NCBI GenBank assembly: GCA_017391185.1
Contig: JAFOZN010000294.1
Location: forward strand, 1 to 22,645
Direction of reading: 5' to 3'
DNA: 22,645 nt
Origin: Alistipes sp.
GTDB lineage: Bacteria; Bacteroidota; Bacteroidia; Bacteroidales; Rikenellaceae
Shown here one piece after another: positions 1 through 7,860 of this stretch. Both the position numbers and the translations under genes were made by a program. Position 1 is the stretch's first letter. Each line of letters starts with the position of its first letter. The notes beneath the pieces are model-generated. The model was not told where the DNA came from, searched no databases, and worked only from the letters and a program-made list of their open reading frames with translations.

Positions 1-504
1 ATTGATACGCATGCTCTTTGGCTTATTCTGCAGGATGCACTGCGATGCCAATGCCATCTCTACCTCGCTTGTGCCGATTCCGAATGCTACGCATCCCAAT
101 GCACCGTGAGTCGAAGTGTGGCTATCACCACATACGATAGTCATTCCTGGTTGTGTCAGGCCCGTCTGAGGACCAATTACATGGATAATACCGTTTTTAG
201 GCGAGCCGCTAGGGAATATGGTGATACCATTCTCCTTACAATTCTCTTCCAAAGTAGCGACCTGCATAGCAGACTCCTTGTCGGCAATAGGCATATGCTG
301 ATTCTTTGTTGGGATATTGTGGTCAGGACTTGCCGTTACTTGCGCAGGACGGAATACCTCTATTCTGCGCGATCTGAGTCCTGCAAAAGCCTGCGGACTT
401 GTCACCTCGTGGATGTATTGACGGTCAATGTAGAGAACGCACGAGCCACCGTCAAGAGTCTTAACGGTGTGTGCATCCCATATTTTATCGAAAAGTGTAT
501 TCAT
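1..504 (-). CDS. leuC: 3-isopropylmalate dehydratase large subunit, N-terminal part (runs off the left edge)
   Basis: This is the aconitase-family enzyme that, with LeuD, isomerises 2-isopropylmalate to 3-isopropylmalate in leucine synthesis. Translating the reverse strand from the ATG at 504 gives an open frame of 168 codons to the window edge, beginning [14 protein letters not shown]. It carries the family block [13 protein letters not shown] followed by FGIGTSEVE, and PDHNIPT earlier, a typical LeuC arrangement. The Fe-S cysteines of the later part of the protein lie outside the window. The start codon is only 3 bases after the leuA stop, so the two genes are almost certainly translated from one message. 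The frame is intact as far as it goes. The identification is secure; leuD and leuB would be expected next but cannot be seen. Confidence 0.96.
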   Translation of the reverse strand, partial: MNTLFDKIWDAHTVKTLDGGSCVLYIDRQYIHEVTSPQAFAGLRSRRIEVFRPAQVTASPDHNIPTKNQHMPIADKESAMQVATLEENCKENGITIFPSGSPKNGIIHVIGPQTGLTQPGMTIVCGDSHTSTHGALGCVAFGIGTSEVEMALASQCILQNKPKSMRIN

Positions 505-507
505 CCT

Positions 508-2004
508 CTATGATATTTTAGATATGGCATCGATGAATGACTCGACCGAAGCAGTTACAATATCGGTATTTGCTCCGAAGCCATGATACATCTTGCCCTT
601 GTGTGAGATCTGCATATGTACCTTACCCAAGTCATCGCTACCGCGAGTGATTGCCTGAATCAAGAACTCCTCGATATGTACTCTGCGCTTGGTGATATTC
701 TTTACTGCGTTGATTGCTGCATCGACAGGTCCGTTTCCACATGCAGTCTCGGTGAAGGTGTCTCCATCGAAACTGATCTGAACGGTAGCAGTAGGGATTG
801 TCGATTTACCGCAGACAATCTGCAGACCTGTGAGCTGGATACTCATACGGCGATGCGATGCCGCAGTACCGATCAAGACTTCCAAGTCGCGAGTTGTGAC
901 CATCTTCTTCTTGTCGGCCAACTCCAAGAAACGCTGATATATCTCATCCAGAGCCTCATTGTCGGGATTGTAACCAATTTCGGCCAAGTGGTGCTTCAAT
1001 GCTGCACGACCACTGCGAGCTGTCAAGACGATGCTTGACTGATCTACACCCACATCCTCAGGGTCAATGATCTCGTATGTCTCACGACTCTTCAATACTC
1101 CATCTTGGTGTATACCCGAAGAGTGGGCAAAGGCATTGCGGCCTACGATAGCTTTGTTTGCCTGTACAGGCATACGCATCAAGTTAGATACGAGCTTACT
1201 TGTAGTGATGATCTGTCGTGAGTCGATGCCTACCTCGAAATCGAGGTTTTTGTGGCACTTGATAGCCATCACAACCTCCTCCAAAGCTGTATTACCAGCT
1301 CTTTCGCCCAAACCATTGATAGTAACCTCCACCTGACGTGCGCCATTCTGCACGGCAGCCAAAGTATTGGCTGTTGCCATGCCCAAATCGTTGTGGCAAT
1401 GTGTAGAGATTATAGCCTTGTCGATATTGGGAACATTATTCTTTAGATATGCGATCTTAGCTCCATACTCGTTTGGTAGGCAATAACCCGTAGTATCGGG
1501 GATGTTCACTACAGTAGCACCTGCTGCGATTACAGCCTCCACTACGCGAGCCAAGAACTCCTCATCCGTGCGACCTGCATCCTCGGCATAGAACTCCACA
1601 TCATCGACAAATCGGCGAGCATACTTCACAGCCTCCACAGCCTGCTCCATAACAGTCTCTGGAGTCATGCGCAACTTCTCGTAAATGTGATATGTCGAGG
1701 TGCCGATACCTGTGTGGATTCGACCACGTTTGGCAAACTCCAGCGACTGCGCTGCCACATCAATATCCTTCTTTACGGCTCTTGTGAGGGCGCAGATAGT
1801 GGGGTTGGTTACAGCTTTAGAAATCTCTACTACTGAGTTGAAGTCTCCTGGGCTTGAGATTGGGAATCCAGCCTCGATGATATCCACACCCAACTTCTCT
1901 AATTGGCGAGCAACCTCTATCTTCTCGATTGTGTTGAGCTGGCAACCAGGAACCTGCTCGGCATCACGGAGTGTGGTATCAAAAATATATACTTTTTCGC
2001 TCAT
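508..2004 (-). CDS. leuA: 2-isopropylmalate synthase
   Basis: Condenses acetyl-CoA with 2-oxoisovalerate, the committed step of leucine synthesis. The 498-aa protein opens with the HMGL-like TIM-barrel signature DTTLRDAEQ (residues 9-17), has the metal-binding THCHND (His202 and His204), and then [13 protein letters not shown]. Residues from about 390 to the end form the C-terminal LeuA dimer domain that binds leucine for feedback inhibition. The length is close to the roughly 520 aa of enterobacterial LeuA. The ATG at 2004 precedes [14 protein letters not shown], so no alternative start is needed. It follows ilvC after a 76-base gap that holds a strong stem-loop, and leuC follows after 3 bases. 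Homocitrate or citramalate synthase are related alternatives, but the neighbouring leuC and ilv genes favour LeuA. Confidence 0.96.
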   Translation of the reverse strand: MSEKVYIFDTTLRDAEQVPGCQLNTIEKIEVARQLEKLGVDIIEAGFPISSPGDFNSVVEISKAVTNPTICALTRAVKKDIDVAAQSLEFAKRGRIHTGIGTSTYHIYEKLRMTPETVMEQAVEAVKYARRFVDDVEFYAEDAGRTDEEFLARVVEAVIAAGATVVNIPDTTGYCLPNEYGAKIAYLKNNVPNIDKAIISTHCHNDLGMATANTLAAVQNGARQVEVTINGLGERAGNTALEEVVMAIKCHKNLDFEVGIDSRQIITTSKLVSNLMRMPVQANKAIVGRNAFAHSSGIHQDGVLKSRETYEIIDPEDVGVDQSSIVLTARSGRAALKHHLAEIGYNPDNEALDEIYQRFLELADKKKMVTTRDLEVLIGTAASHRRMSIQLTGLQIVCGKSTIPTATVQISFDGDTFTETACGNGPVDAAINAVKNITKRRVHIEEFLIQAITRGSDDLGKVHMQISHKGKMYHGFGANTDIVTASVESFIDAISKIS

Positions 2005-2025
2005 AATTTGAGTGTTGTATAAATT

Positions 2026-2061
2026 CCAAAATCGGGACCTACGCAGAAGCCCCGATTTTGG
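2026..2061 (-). promoter_or_regulatory. Stem-loop in the ilvC-leuA gap
   Basis: In the message strand, CCAAAATCGGG and CCCGATTTTGG form a perfect 11-bp stem around a 14-base loop. It lies 21 bases upstream of the leuA start codon and 19 bases after the ilvC stop. No T-run follows, so it does not look like a simple intrinsic terminator. It could protect or process the mRNA, lower expression of leuA-leuC relative to the ilv genes, or affect leuA translation. The structure is seen; the role is inferred. Confidence 0.7.
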
Positions 2062-2080
2062 GTAGATTATCTTCTAAATT

Positions 2081-3127
2081 TTAGTTGTTCTCTGGGCGAA
2101 GCTTGCGCACAACTGCACCAGCCTGCCACATCTCTGTCTCGCGCATCTCCTTAAGCTCTTCCTCCAACTTCTGACGATAGTCTGGCTGAGAATTAGTGTC
2201 GATACTTCGCTGAGCCTCGTTGCCACATGCTACCTCGCTATACAAATCCTCGAATACAGGCATTGTCGCATCGCGGAACTTCTTCCACCAATCAAGTGCA
2301 CCGCGCTGAGCCGTTGTAGAGCAGTTGGCATACATCCAGTCCATACCATTCTCGGCGATGAGTGGCATCAAACTCTGTGAGAGCTCCTCGACAGTCTCGT
2401 TGAATGCCTCAGATGGAGTGTGGCCATTCTTACGCAATACCTCATACTGAGCTGCGAAGATACCCTGAATAGCACCCATCAAAGTACCGCGCTCACCTGT
2501 AAGGTCTGAGTAGACCTCACGCTTGAAGGTGGTCTCGAACAAATAACCCGAACCAACACCGATACCGAGAGCGATTACTCGATCCCAAGCCTTGCCTGTT
2601 GCATCCTGGAAGATAGCATAGCTTGAGTTTAGGCCTCGGCCCTGCAAGAACATGCGGCGGAGTGATGTACCAGAACCCTTTGGTGCTACCAAGATAACAT
2701 CCACATCAGCAGGAGGAACGATACCTGTACGCTCCTTGTATGTAATACCGAATCCGTGTGAGAAATAGAGAGCCTTACCTGGTGTAAGATATTTCTTAAT
2801 CTGAGGCCATACAGAGATCTGACCTGCATCAGAGAGCAGATACTCGATGATTGTAGCCTTCTGGGCAGCCTCCTCGATCTCGAAGAGGGTCTCACCCTCA
2901 ACCCAACCATCTGCTACAGCCTTATCCCAGCTCTTAGAGCCTTTGCGCTGACCTACGATTACATTAAAACCATTATCTCTGAGGTTAAGTGACTGACCAG
3001 GGCCCTGTACACCATAACCTATAATTGCGATAGTCTCATCCTTCAATGTCTCCAAAGCCTTTGCCAATGGATACTCCTCACGTGTTACGACATTCTCCTC
3101 AACGCCGCCAAAATTCATCTTTGCCAT
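2081..3127 (-). CDS. ilvC: Ketol-acid reductoisomerase (NADP+)
   Basis: Catalyses the Mg2+-dependent alkyl migration and NADPH reduction that turn acetolactate or acetohydroxybutyrate into dihydroxy acids, the second common step of valine and isoleucine synthesis. The 348-aa protein has an N-terminal Rossmann fold with GYGVQGPGQ (residues 37-45) and the cofactor loop GQRKGSKSW. A substrate block VAPKGSGTSLRR follows, then the helical C-terminal domain with GERGTLMGAIQG and FNETVEE. Several blocks, including QGPGQSLNLRDNGFNVI and the C-terminus RKLRPENN, resemble the fungal mitochondrial enzyme (Ilv5) more than the E. coli or short actinobacterial forms; this comparison is from memory. ilvN ends 52 bases upstream. 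Function is certain. Confidence 0.97.
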   Translation of the reverse strand: MAKMNFGGVEENVVTREEYPLAKALETLKDETIAIIGYGVQGPGQSLNLRDNGFNVIVGQRKGSKSWDKAVADGWVEGETLFEIEEAAQKATIIEYLLSDAGQISVWPQIKKYLTPGKALYFSHGFGITYKERTGIVPPADVDVILVAPKGSGTSLRRMFLQGRGLNSSYAIFQDATGKAWDRVIALGIGVGSGYLFETTFKREVYSDLTGERGTLMGAIQGIFAAQYEVLRKNGHTPSEAFNETVEELSQSLMPLIAENGMDWMYANCSTTAQRGALDWWKKFRDATMPVFEDLYSEVACGNEAQRSIDTNSQPDYRQKLEEELKEMRETEMWQAGAVVRKLRPENN

Positions 3128-3179
3128 AGTTTTATTAGTTTTATAGTTTTAGTTTATATTATCAAAAATGTTTTCTCTT

Positions 3180-3722
3180 TTATATCTCGTTATTTTCGAT
3201 CATTCGTTTGTGTTTCTCGTTCACATAGCTCAGATACTCATCCAGAAGCTCTCTCTTGGATTTGATGATAGCGATCTGTCCCGAACATACAAATTGGTAG
3301 ATACCATAGGGCTTGAGCATATGATACAGATCGACAATCTCCTCTCTGTGACCAGTCTTCTCCAAGACAATATAATCGTCATGTATGTCGAGGATTCTTA
3401 CATTATGCTTTCTAACCAACTCCTCTACATTGCGGCTACGCTGTACCTTGTAGAGTGCCAACTCCTGCAATACCACCTCGCTGGGCGAGTAACAAAAAGC
3501 CTTCAGGACATCGACCTTCTTTTCGATCTGCTTCACTAAGTTAGCCACCTTTTCGGGGTCGTTTTTGACCATTATGGTATGTTTGTATATGCCCTTGAGG
3601 GCTGACTCGGAAGCTGTGATAGACTCGATATTGATATTACGCTGAGTAAAAACTGTGGTGATCTGACTTAACAGACCTACCGTATTCTCCGAAAATATAG
3701 TTATGATAAACTCCTTCTCCAT
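3180..3722 (-). CDS. ilvN: Acetolactate synthase small (regulatory) subunit
   Basis: Regulatory partner of the catalytic subunit IlvB. It confers valine feedback inhibition and raises activity of the holoenzyme. The 180-aa protein begins with an ACT domain (about residues 3-75: EFIITIFSENTVGLLSQIT, then NINIESI), the usual amino-acid-binding fold, followed by a C-terminal IlvN/IlvH-type domain of about 90 residues. The size falls between short IlvN (about 96 aa in E. coli) and IlvH (163 aa), and agrees with the long type found in many phyla. The gene begins 20 bases after the ilvB stop, so the two subunits are co-expressed. The call is secure, although ilvH is an equally valid name. Confidence 0.94.
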   Translation of the reverse strand: MEKEFIITIFSENTVGLLSQITTVFTQRNINIESITASESALKGIYKHTIMVKNDPEKVANLVKQIEKKVDVLKAFCYSPSEVVLQELALYKVQRSRNVEELVRKHNVRILDIHDDYIVLEKTGHREEIVDLYHMLKPYGIYQFVCSGQIAIIKSKRELLDEYLSYVNEKHKRMIENNEI

Positions 3723-3742
3723 CTTTTTTTCGTTTTATAGAT

Positions 3743-5473
3743 TTACTCCAATCGTATATCAGTTACAGGCGCACCTGCAGGTACCATTGGGAATACATTC
3801 TCTTCTCGCTCGACTCTTACCTCCAAAAGGAATGCACCCTTGGTCTGATGCATCTCTTTTACGGCATCTGCTAAATCCTCATGTTTATCGACCATGCGGT
3901 AGGGGATATGGTTACCTTTGGCAATAAACTCAAAGTCGGGGTTGGTCAGCTCAGTAAACGAGTATCGTTTGTCGTAGAATAGCTCCTGCCATTGTCTTAC
4001 CATGCCCAAGAATCCATTGTTCATCAGGATGATCTTAACTCCGACCTCCGACTGATATATCGTTCCCAACTCTTGCAGAGTCATCTGCAAGCCTCCATCA
4101 CCAACAAAGAGACATACCTCTCTTTCGGGAGTGCCGATCTTAGCTCCGATTGCTGCTGGCAGACCAAAGCCCATTGTTCCCAATCCTCCCGATGTGATAA
4201 TGCTGCGGCTCTGCTTGAAACGGAAGTAGCGCGAAGCGAACATCTGCTGTTGACCTACATCTGTTACAAGTATTGCATCATCAAACTCCTTTGATACAGC
4301 ATCCACCACTTCGCCCATTCTCAAATGTGGACCTCGGCGTGCGATAGCTGGTTCGATGATATCTTCTCGCTCGATGTTGTAGCATACCCTGAATTCATTG
4401 AGCCACTCCGAGTGGTCTTTCTTCGAGATATGCTTTGTAATGAGTGGCAAGGTCTGTTTTACATCACCCAAAACAGGAACATCGGCATATATTATCTTGT
4501 TTACCTCCGCAGGGTCAATCTCCAAATGTATCACTTTGGCGTTGATACCAAAATTCGATGGATCGCCCGTAACTCTATCGTCAAATCGCATACCTATGGC
4601 GATAAGCAAGTCGCAATCTTTGTTTTTGATGTTCGGGCCATAGTTGCCGTGCATACCGAGCATTCCTACATATTGAGGATGATCTGTAGGCAAGGCTGAT
4701 AATCCGAGCAGGGTAGAGGCTGCGGGGATACCACTCTTCTCCAAAAACTCCTTGAGCTCCTGCTCTGCACCACCCAAAATTACACCTTGCCCGATGAGCG
4801 CCATCGGTTTGCGAGCGAAATTTATCAACCTTACGGCCTCCATGATCTGGTCGTTGTCCACCTCAGGGTATGGCTGATAGCTACGGATAAACTTTACGGG
4901 ATTATACTCAAACTCTGCAAATCCCGCCTGCGCATCCTTGGTAATATCTATAACCACAGGGCCTGGACGTCCCGTAGATGCGATGTAGAACGCCTTGGCG
5001 ATGGCTGCGGGAATATCCTCAGCGCGCTTGACTTGGCAATTCCACTTGGTGACCGATTGAGTGATCTCTATAAAGTTAATCTCTTGGAAAGCATCAGTTC
5101 CGAGTGTACTTGATGCCACCTGACCACTGATAAGTACGATAGGTGTAGAGTCCAGTAGGGCATCAGCCAAACCTGTTACAGTATTGGTAGCACCAGGTCC
5201 TGATGTTACTATACAGACTCCTGTGCGGCCAGTAGCTCTGGCATAACCTTGTGCGGCGTGTATTGCACACTGCTCGTGGCGTACCAAGATATGGTTTATC
5301 TTATCGCGGTAGTCATACAACGCATTATATACAGGGATGATCGCTCCACCCGGATATCCGAATATGGTCTCCACTCCCTCGGCCAAAAATGAGCGTATCA
5401 CAGCCTCAGAGCCGCTGATGCGTGGCAGATCTTTTTTAGGTGTTTCTACTTCGGTATGAAAACTTGATTTCAT
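3743..5473 (-). CDS. ilvB: Acetolactate synthase large (catalytic) subunit
   Basis: Thiamine-diphosphate and FAD enzyme joining two pyruvates, or pyruvate and 2-oxobutyrate, to start valine, leucine and isoleucine synthesis. In the 576-aa chain the N-terminal PYR domain shows FGYPGGAIIPVYNAL and the catalytic glutamate in RHEQ (Glu67), followed by AAQGYARATG. The middle domain gives GLGMHGNYG-like and GMRFDDRVTG segments. The C-terminal TPP domain has GDGG (from 458) through NNG (485-487) and MVRQWQELFY, the Mg2+-TPP motif. The ATG at 5473 is the only reasonable start. Upstream is a 73-base gap with a purine-rich tandem repeat; ilvN follows 20 bases downstream. Catabolic acetolactate synthase is unlikely because a regulatory subunit gene is adjacent. 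Confidence 0.97.
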   Translation of the reverse strand: MKSSFHTEVETPKKDLPRISGSEAVIRSFLAEGVETIFGYPGGAIIPVYNALYDYRDKINHILVRHEQCAIHAAQGYARATGRTGVCIVTSGPGATNTVTGLADALLDSTPIVLISGQVASSTLGTDAFQEINFIEITQSVTKWNCQVKRAEDIPAAIAKAFYIASTGRPGPVVIDITKDAQAGFAEFEYNPVKFIRSYQPYPEVDNDQIMEAVRLINFARKPMALIGQGVILGGAEQELKEFLEKSGIPAASTLLGLSALPTDHPQYVGMLGMHGNYGPNIKNKDCDLLIAIGMRFDDRVTGDPSNFGINAKVIHLEIDPAEVNKIIYADVPVLGDVKQTLPLITKHISKKDHSEWLNEFRVCYNIEREDIIEPAIARRGPHLRMGEVVDAVSKEFDDAILVTDVGQQQMFASRYFRFKQSRSIITSGGLGTMGFGLPAAIGAKIGTPEREVCLFVGDGGLQMTLQELGTIYQSEVGVKIILMNNGFLGMVRQWQELFYDKRYSFTELTNPDFEFIAKGNHIPYRMVDKHEDLADAVKEMHQTKGAFLLEVRVEREENVFPMVPAGAPVTDIRLE

Positions 5474-5502
5474 ATTTGGGTTATAGTTTTCCTTGTTTTA
5501 TC

Positions 5503-5529
5503 TTTCTCTCTTTTCTCTCTTTTCTCTCT
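5503..5529. repeat. Three perfect tandem copies of a 9-base pyrimidine unit
   Basis: TTTCTCTCT is repeated three times without change, and C/T tract continues on both sides (about 5499-5534). It lies in the ilvD-ilvB gap, 30 bases upstream of the ilvB start, so the mRNA carries a long A/G-only run there. Such a run could undergo slipped-strand copy-number change or act as an unstructured loading region for ribosomes. The repeat is seen; any effect is inferred. Confidence 0.85.
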
Positions 5530-5546
5530 CTTTTGCTTAGAGTGCC

Positions 5547-7370
5547 TTATATCTCCTCTGGGACTATTCTCACTGCACCCTGATCCGCTGAACTCACCAA
5601 GAGTGAGTATGCTCTCAAAGATTGTGGCACTATTCTCTCTCTCTGCTTTGGTCTGTGAGTGGTCCATGCCTCCATTCTTGCCCTAAGTTCCTCTTCTGAA
5701 ATTCTGAGGTTGATTGAGCGAGTAGCGATGTCGATATCTATCATGTCACCATCCTCGATAATACCAATCTCACCGCCCGAAGCAGCTTCTGGTGATACGT
5801 GACCAATCGAGAGCCCCGAAGTACCTCCCGAAAAACGACCATCTGTAATCAACGCGCAATCCTTGTCAAGATGTTTCGATTTGAGGTATGAAGTGGGGTA
5901 GAGCATCTCCTGCATGCCAGGGCCACCCTTAGGGCCTTCGTAGCGAATTACTACCACATCGCCCTTTACAACCTCTCCCGATAGGATTCCATTCATTGCC
6001 TGCTCCTGAGACTCATATACTCTGGCCTTGCCACTGAATTGCATCAACTCAGAACTTACACCAGCGGTCTTTACGATACAACCCTTACGGGCAATGTTTC
6101 CAAATAATACTGCCAGGCCACCATCCTTGAAATAGGCGTGATCCATATCTCTAATGCAACCCTCGGCATGATCCTCATCCATCTCCTTGTAGTATGTTGC
6201 CTGTGAGCCGAGGACTCTGCTGTAACGATTGGCTGGTGCGCTAAGATATATCTTGCGAGCCTCTTCAGAGAAGCTCTCCGAACCGTAATAATACTCCTGC
6301 AATGTCTCGGCAAGAGAAGTTGAATCCACACGCTTGGCTGAGGTGTCAATCAGGCCGTTCTTCGCCAGTTCGCCCAAGATTCCCATAATACCTCCCGCGC
6401 GATTGACATCCTGCATGTGGTAGTGACCATTAGGTGCAACCTTACACAATACGGGGATATTGCGTGAAAGACGGTCAATATCCTCCATCTTGAAATCTAC
6501 ACCCGCTTCGTGAGCTACGGCCAATAGATGCAGTACGGTATTTGTCGAACCACCCATAGCGATGTCGAGTGACATGGCGTTTTCAAATGCTGCCTTAGTC
6601 GCTATCGAGCGTGGTAAAACCGAGTCATCACCCTCGAAATAGTAACGCTTGGCATTCTCAACAATCAGTTTTGCGGCCTTCGCAAAGAGAGCTTTGCGAT
6701 TCTCATGTGTTGCTACGATAGAGCCATTGCCTGGTAGGGCCAAGCCCAATGCTTCGTTGAGACAATTCATCGAATTAGCGGTAAACATTCCAGAACATGA
6801 TCCGCAACCAGGACAAGCCGAGGCCTCAATCTCATCGGCCTGCTCATCTGTGCAATTCTCATCAGCCGAAAGTACCATCGCATCTATAAGGTCAGCACCT
6901 CTTCCGCGATAATTACCAGCCTCCATTGGACCTCCCGAAACAAATATCGTTGGGATATTTAGACGCATCGAAGCCATCAACATACCGGGGGTGATCTTAT
7001 CACAGTTGCTGATACATACCAGCGCATCTATCTTATGAGCATTGGCCATATACTCCACACTGTCGGCGATAATGTCGCGCGATGGTAGAGAATACAACAT
7101 ACCGTCATGCCCCATGGCTATACCATCGTCTATGGCGATGGTGTTAAACTCTGCCGCGAAGCAACCCTCTGCCTCGATGAGAGATTTTACATATTGTCCT
7201 ATCTCGTGGAGATGTACATGGCCAGGCACCATTTGTGTAAAGGAGTTTGCGATGCCTATCACAGGCATTTTCATCTGCTCCTTAGTCATGCCGTTTGCTC
7301 TCCAAAGGCTTCTCGCTCCAGCCATTCTACGACCTACGGTTGTGATGGCACTTCTTAGTTGGTGTTTCAT
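5547..7370 (-). CDS. ilvD: Dihydroxy-acid dehydratase
   Basis: Fe-S dehydratase that converts dihydroxy-isovalerate and dihydroxy-methylvalerate to the 2-oxo acids that become valine, leucine and isoleucine. The 607-aa sequence reads almost colinearly with E. coli IlvD (616 aa). It has [13 protein letters not shown] near residue 42, [13 protein letters not shown] (Cys123) and [16 protein letters not shown] (Cys186, 189, 192), with [16 protein letters not shown] and [15 protein letters not shown] in the C-terminal half. Like E. coli IlvD it has no cysteine in the NSFTQ segment where [2Fe-2S]-type dehydratases have one, so an oxygen-sensitive E. coli-type cluster is likely, which suits an anaerobe. 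It is the first large gene of the operon, directly behind the attenuator leader, with its ATG 25 bases after the leader hairpin. Confidence 0.97.
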   Translation of the reverse strand: MKHQLRSAITTVGRRMAGARSLWRANGMTKEQMKMPVIGIANSFTQMVPGHVHLHEIGQYVKSLIEAEGCFAAEFNTIAIDDGIAMGHDGMLYSLPSRDIIADSVEYMANAHKIDALVCISNCDKITPGMLMASMRLNIPTIFVSGGPMEAGNYRGRGADLIDAMVLSADENCTDEQADEIEASACPGCGSCSGMFTANSMNCLNEALGLALPGNGSIVATHENRKALFAKAAKLIVENAKRYYFEGDDSVLPRSIATKAAFENAMSLDIAMGGSTNTVLHLLAVAHEAGVDFKMEDIDRLSRNIPVLCKVAPNGHYHMQDVNRAGGIMGILGELAKNGLIDTSAKRVDSTSLAETLQEYYYGSESFSEEARKIYLSAPANRYSRVLGSQATYYKEMDEDHAEGCIRDMDHAYFKDGGLAVLFGNIARKGCIVKTAGVSSELMQFSGKARVYESQEQAMNGILSGEVVKGDVVVIRYEGPKGGPGMQEMLYPTSYLKSKHLDKDCALITDGRFSGGTSGLSIGHVSPEAASGGEIGIIEDGDMIDIDIATRSINLRISEEELRARMEAWTTHRPKQRERIVPQSLRAYSLLVSSADQGAVRIVPEEI

Positions 7371-7395
7371 TGTGAACTTTAGTTAGGTTAGTTCA

Positions 7396-7429
7396 AAGAG
7401 CCTCTCTCCATCGTGGGAGAAAGGCTCTT
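7396..7429 (-). terminator. Attenuator stem-loop in the ilv leader, with competing pairing at 7458-7467
   Basis: In the message strand AAGAGCCTTTCTCC pairs with GGAGAGAGGCTCTT over 14 positions (one G-U) around the 6-base loop CACGAT. Its 5' arm overlaps CCTTTCTCCC (7415-7424), which can instead pair over ten positions (one G-U) with GGGAGGAAGG at 7458-7467, one base after the leader-peptide stop. The two helices exclude each other, as terminator and antiterminator do in classical attenuation. The T-run after the stem is short (TTTGAAC), so termination may be weak or factor-assisted, or the hairpin may act on ilvD translation 25 bases downstream. Confidence 0.75.
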
Positions 7430-7468
7430 ATATAATCAGTTTTGTATACATACATGACCTTCCTCCCG

Positions 7469-7528
7469 TTATCTGCACAAGACTACGAGTGATAGGTTAA
7501 TAATAATATACAAACCGAAAATTGTCAT
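7469..7528 (-). CDS. Branched-chain amino acid operon leader peptide (19 aa)
   Basis: A short open frame in the 5' leader of ilvD encodes MTIFGLYIIINLSLVVLCR. Ten of its 19 residues are Ile, Leu or Val, including consecutive Ile8-9-10 and the run Leu14-Val15-Val16-Leu17, close to the stop. Those are the three amino acids the operon makes. An in-frame TAA three codons upstream fixes the ATG as the only start. No Shine-Dalgarno sequence is visible, as for most genes here; an A-rich stretch precedes the ATG. A ribosome at the stop codon would cover the GGGAGGAAGG segment immediately behind it. A ribosome stalled at the Ile/Leu/Val codons for lack of charged tRNA would leave that segment free to form the antiterminator. 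The promoter lies about 60 bases upstream. Function is inferred from composition, position and RNA pairing; translation itself is not shown. Confidence 0.8.
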   Translation of the reverse strand: MTIFGLYIIINLSLVVLCR

Positions 7529-7591
7529 ATTGTCTTAGTTCTGTTTTTAATCTCTGAAAAGCAATCTTTTCGGAGTAAGTTTTGTTAAGTG

Positions 7592-7623
7592 CAAAATTAA
7601 TAATAAAAAATATTAAAAACAAT
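7592..7623 (-). promoter_or_regulatory. Promoter of the ilv-leu operon
   Basis: Read on the minus strand: ATTG at 7620-7623, a 20-base AT-rich spacer, then TAATTTTG at 7592-7599, a perfect match to the Bacteroidota -7 consensus TAnnTTTG. Transcription would begin at about 7583-7588, giving a leader of roughly 215 bases that contains the leader peptide and attenuator. The same spacing occurs at the lpxK and secA promoters in this window. Confidence 0.75.
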
Positions 7624-7860
7624 ATATCCCCCAACTTTTTTGCATATAAAACCATTATTTTGTGACTGATTTTTGTACAATAGGTTGTTATTCAGCTATT
7701 ACTAATATATTGCCGTGTGGATAATTATTCTATAATATATGCAATACGATGATTGCTATTTGTTATCTTTCTCTTCGAAATATCCTTGTTATAATGCGTT
7801 ATACATCTCTTTTTGAAACGAAAAAAGCTTGTTATGCTTACATTTTGTAAGGGTTAATTT
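7624..7860. other. AT-rich gap without a gene, upstream of the ilv promoter
   Basis: No open frame with coding character is visible on either strand. Two things stand out. One is a perfect DnaA-box sequence, TTATCCACA in the minus direction (7716-7724), without neighbouring copies. The other is a weak hairpin just behind the DsbA-like gene, CTTACA-AAA-TGTAAG, followed 9 bases on by a T-run, which could terminate that gene. Nothing else is recognised. Confidence 0.5.

Noticed and set aside
106..513. 135-aa frame on the plus strand at the left edge
   Set aside because: Antisense to leuC, which has a clear conserved protein on the minus strand.
5470..5667. 65-aa frame on the minus strand whose stop overlaps the ilvB start (ATGA)
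   Set aside because: It lies mostly in another frame of the ilvD end, and its KRE repeats come from the purine tandem repeat. The ATGA overlap is curious but no protein is supported.
7716..7724. Replication origin
   Set aside because: Only one DnaA box and no dnaA, dnaN or similar genes nearby.
7371..7860. T-box or metabolite riboswitch upstream of ilvD
   Set aside because: No T-box motif or specifier-loop architecture is visible; the leader peptide with two competing helices explains the region better.
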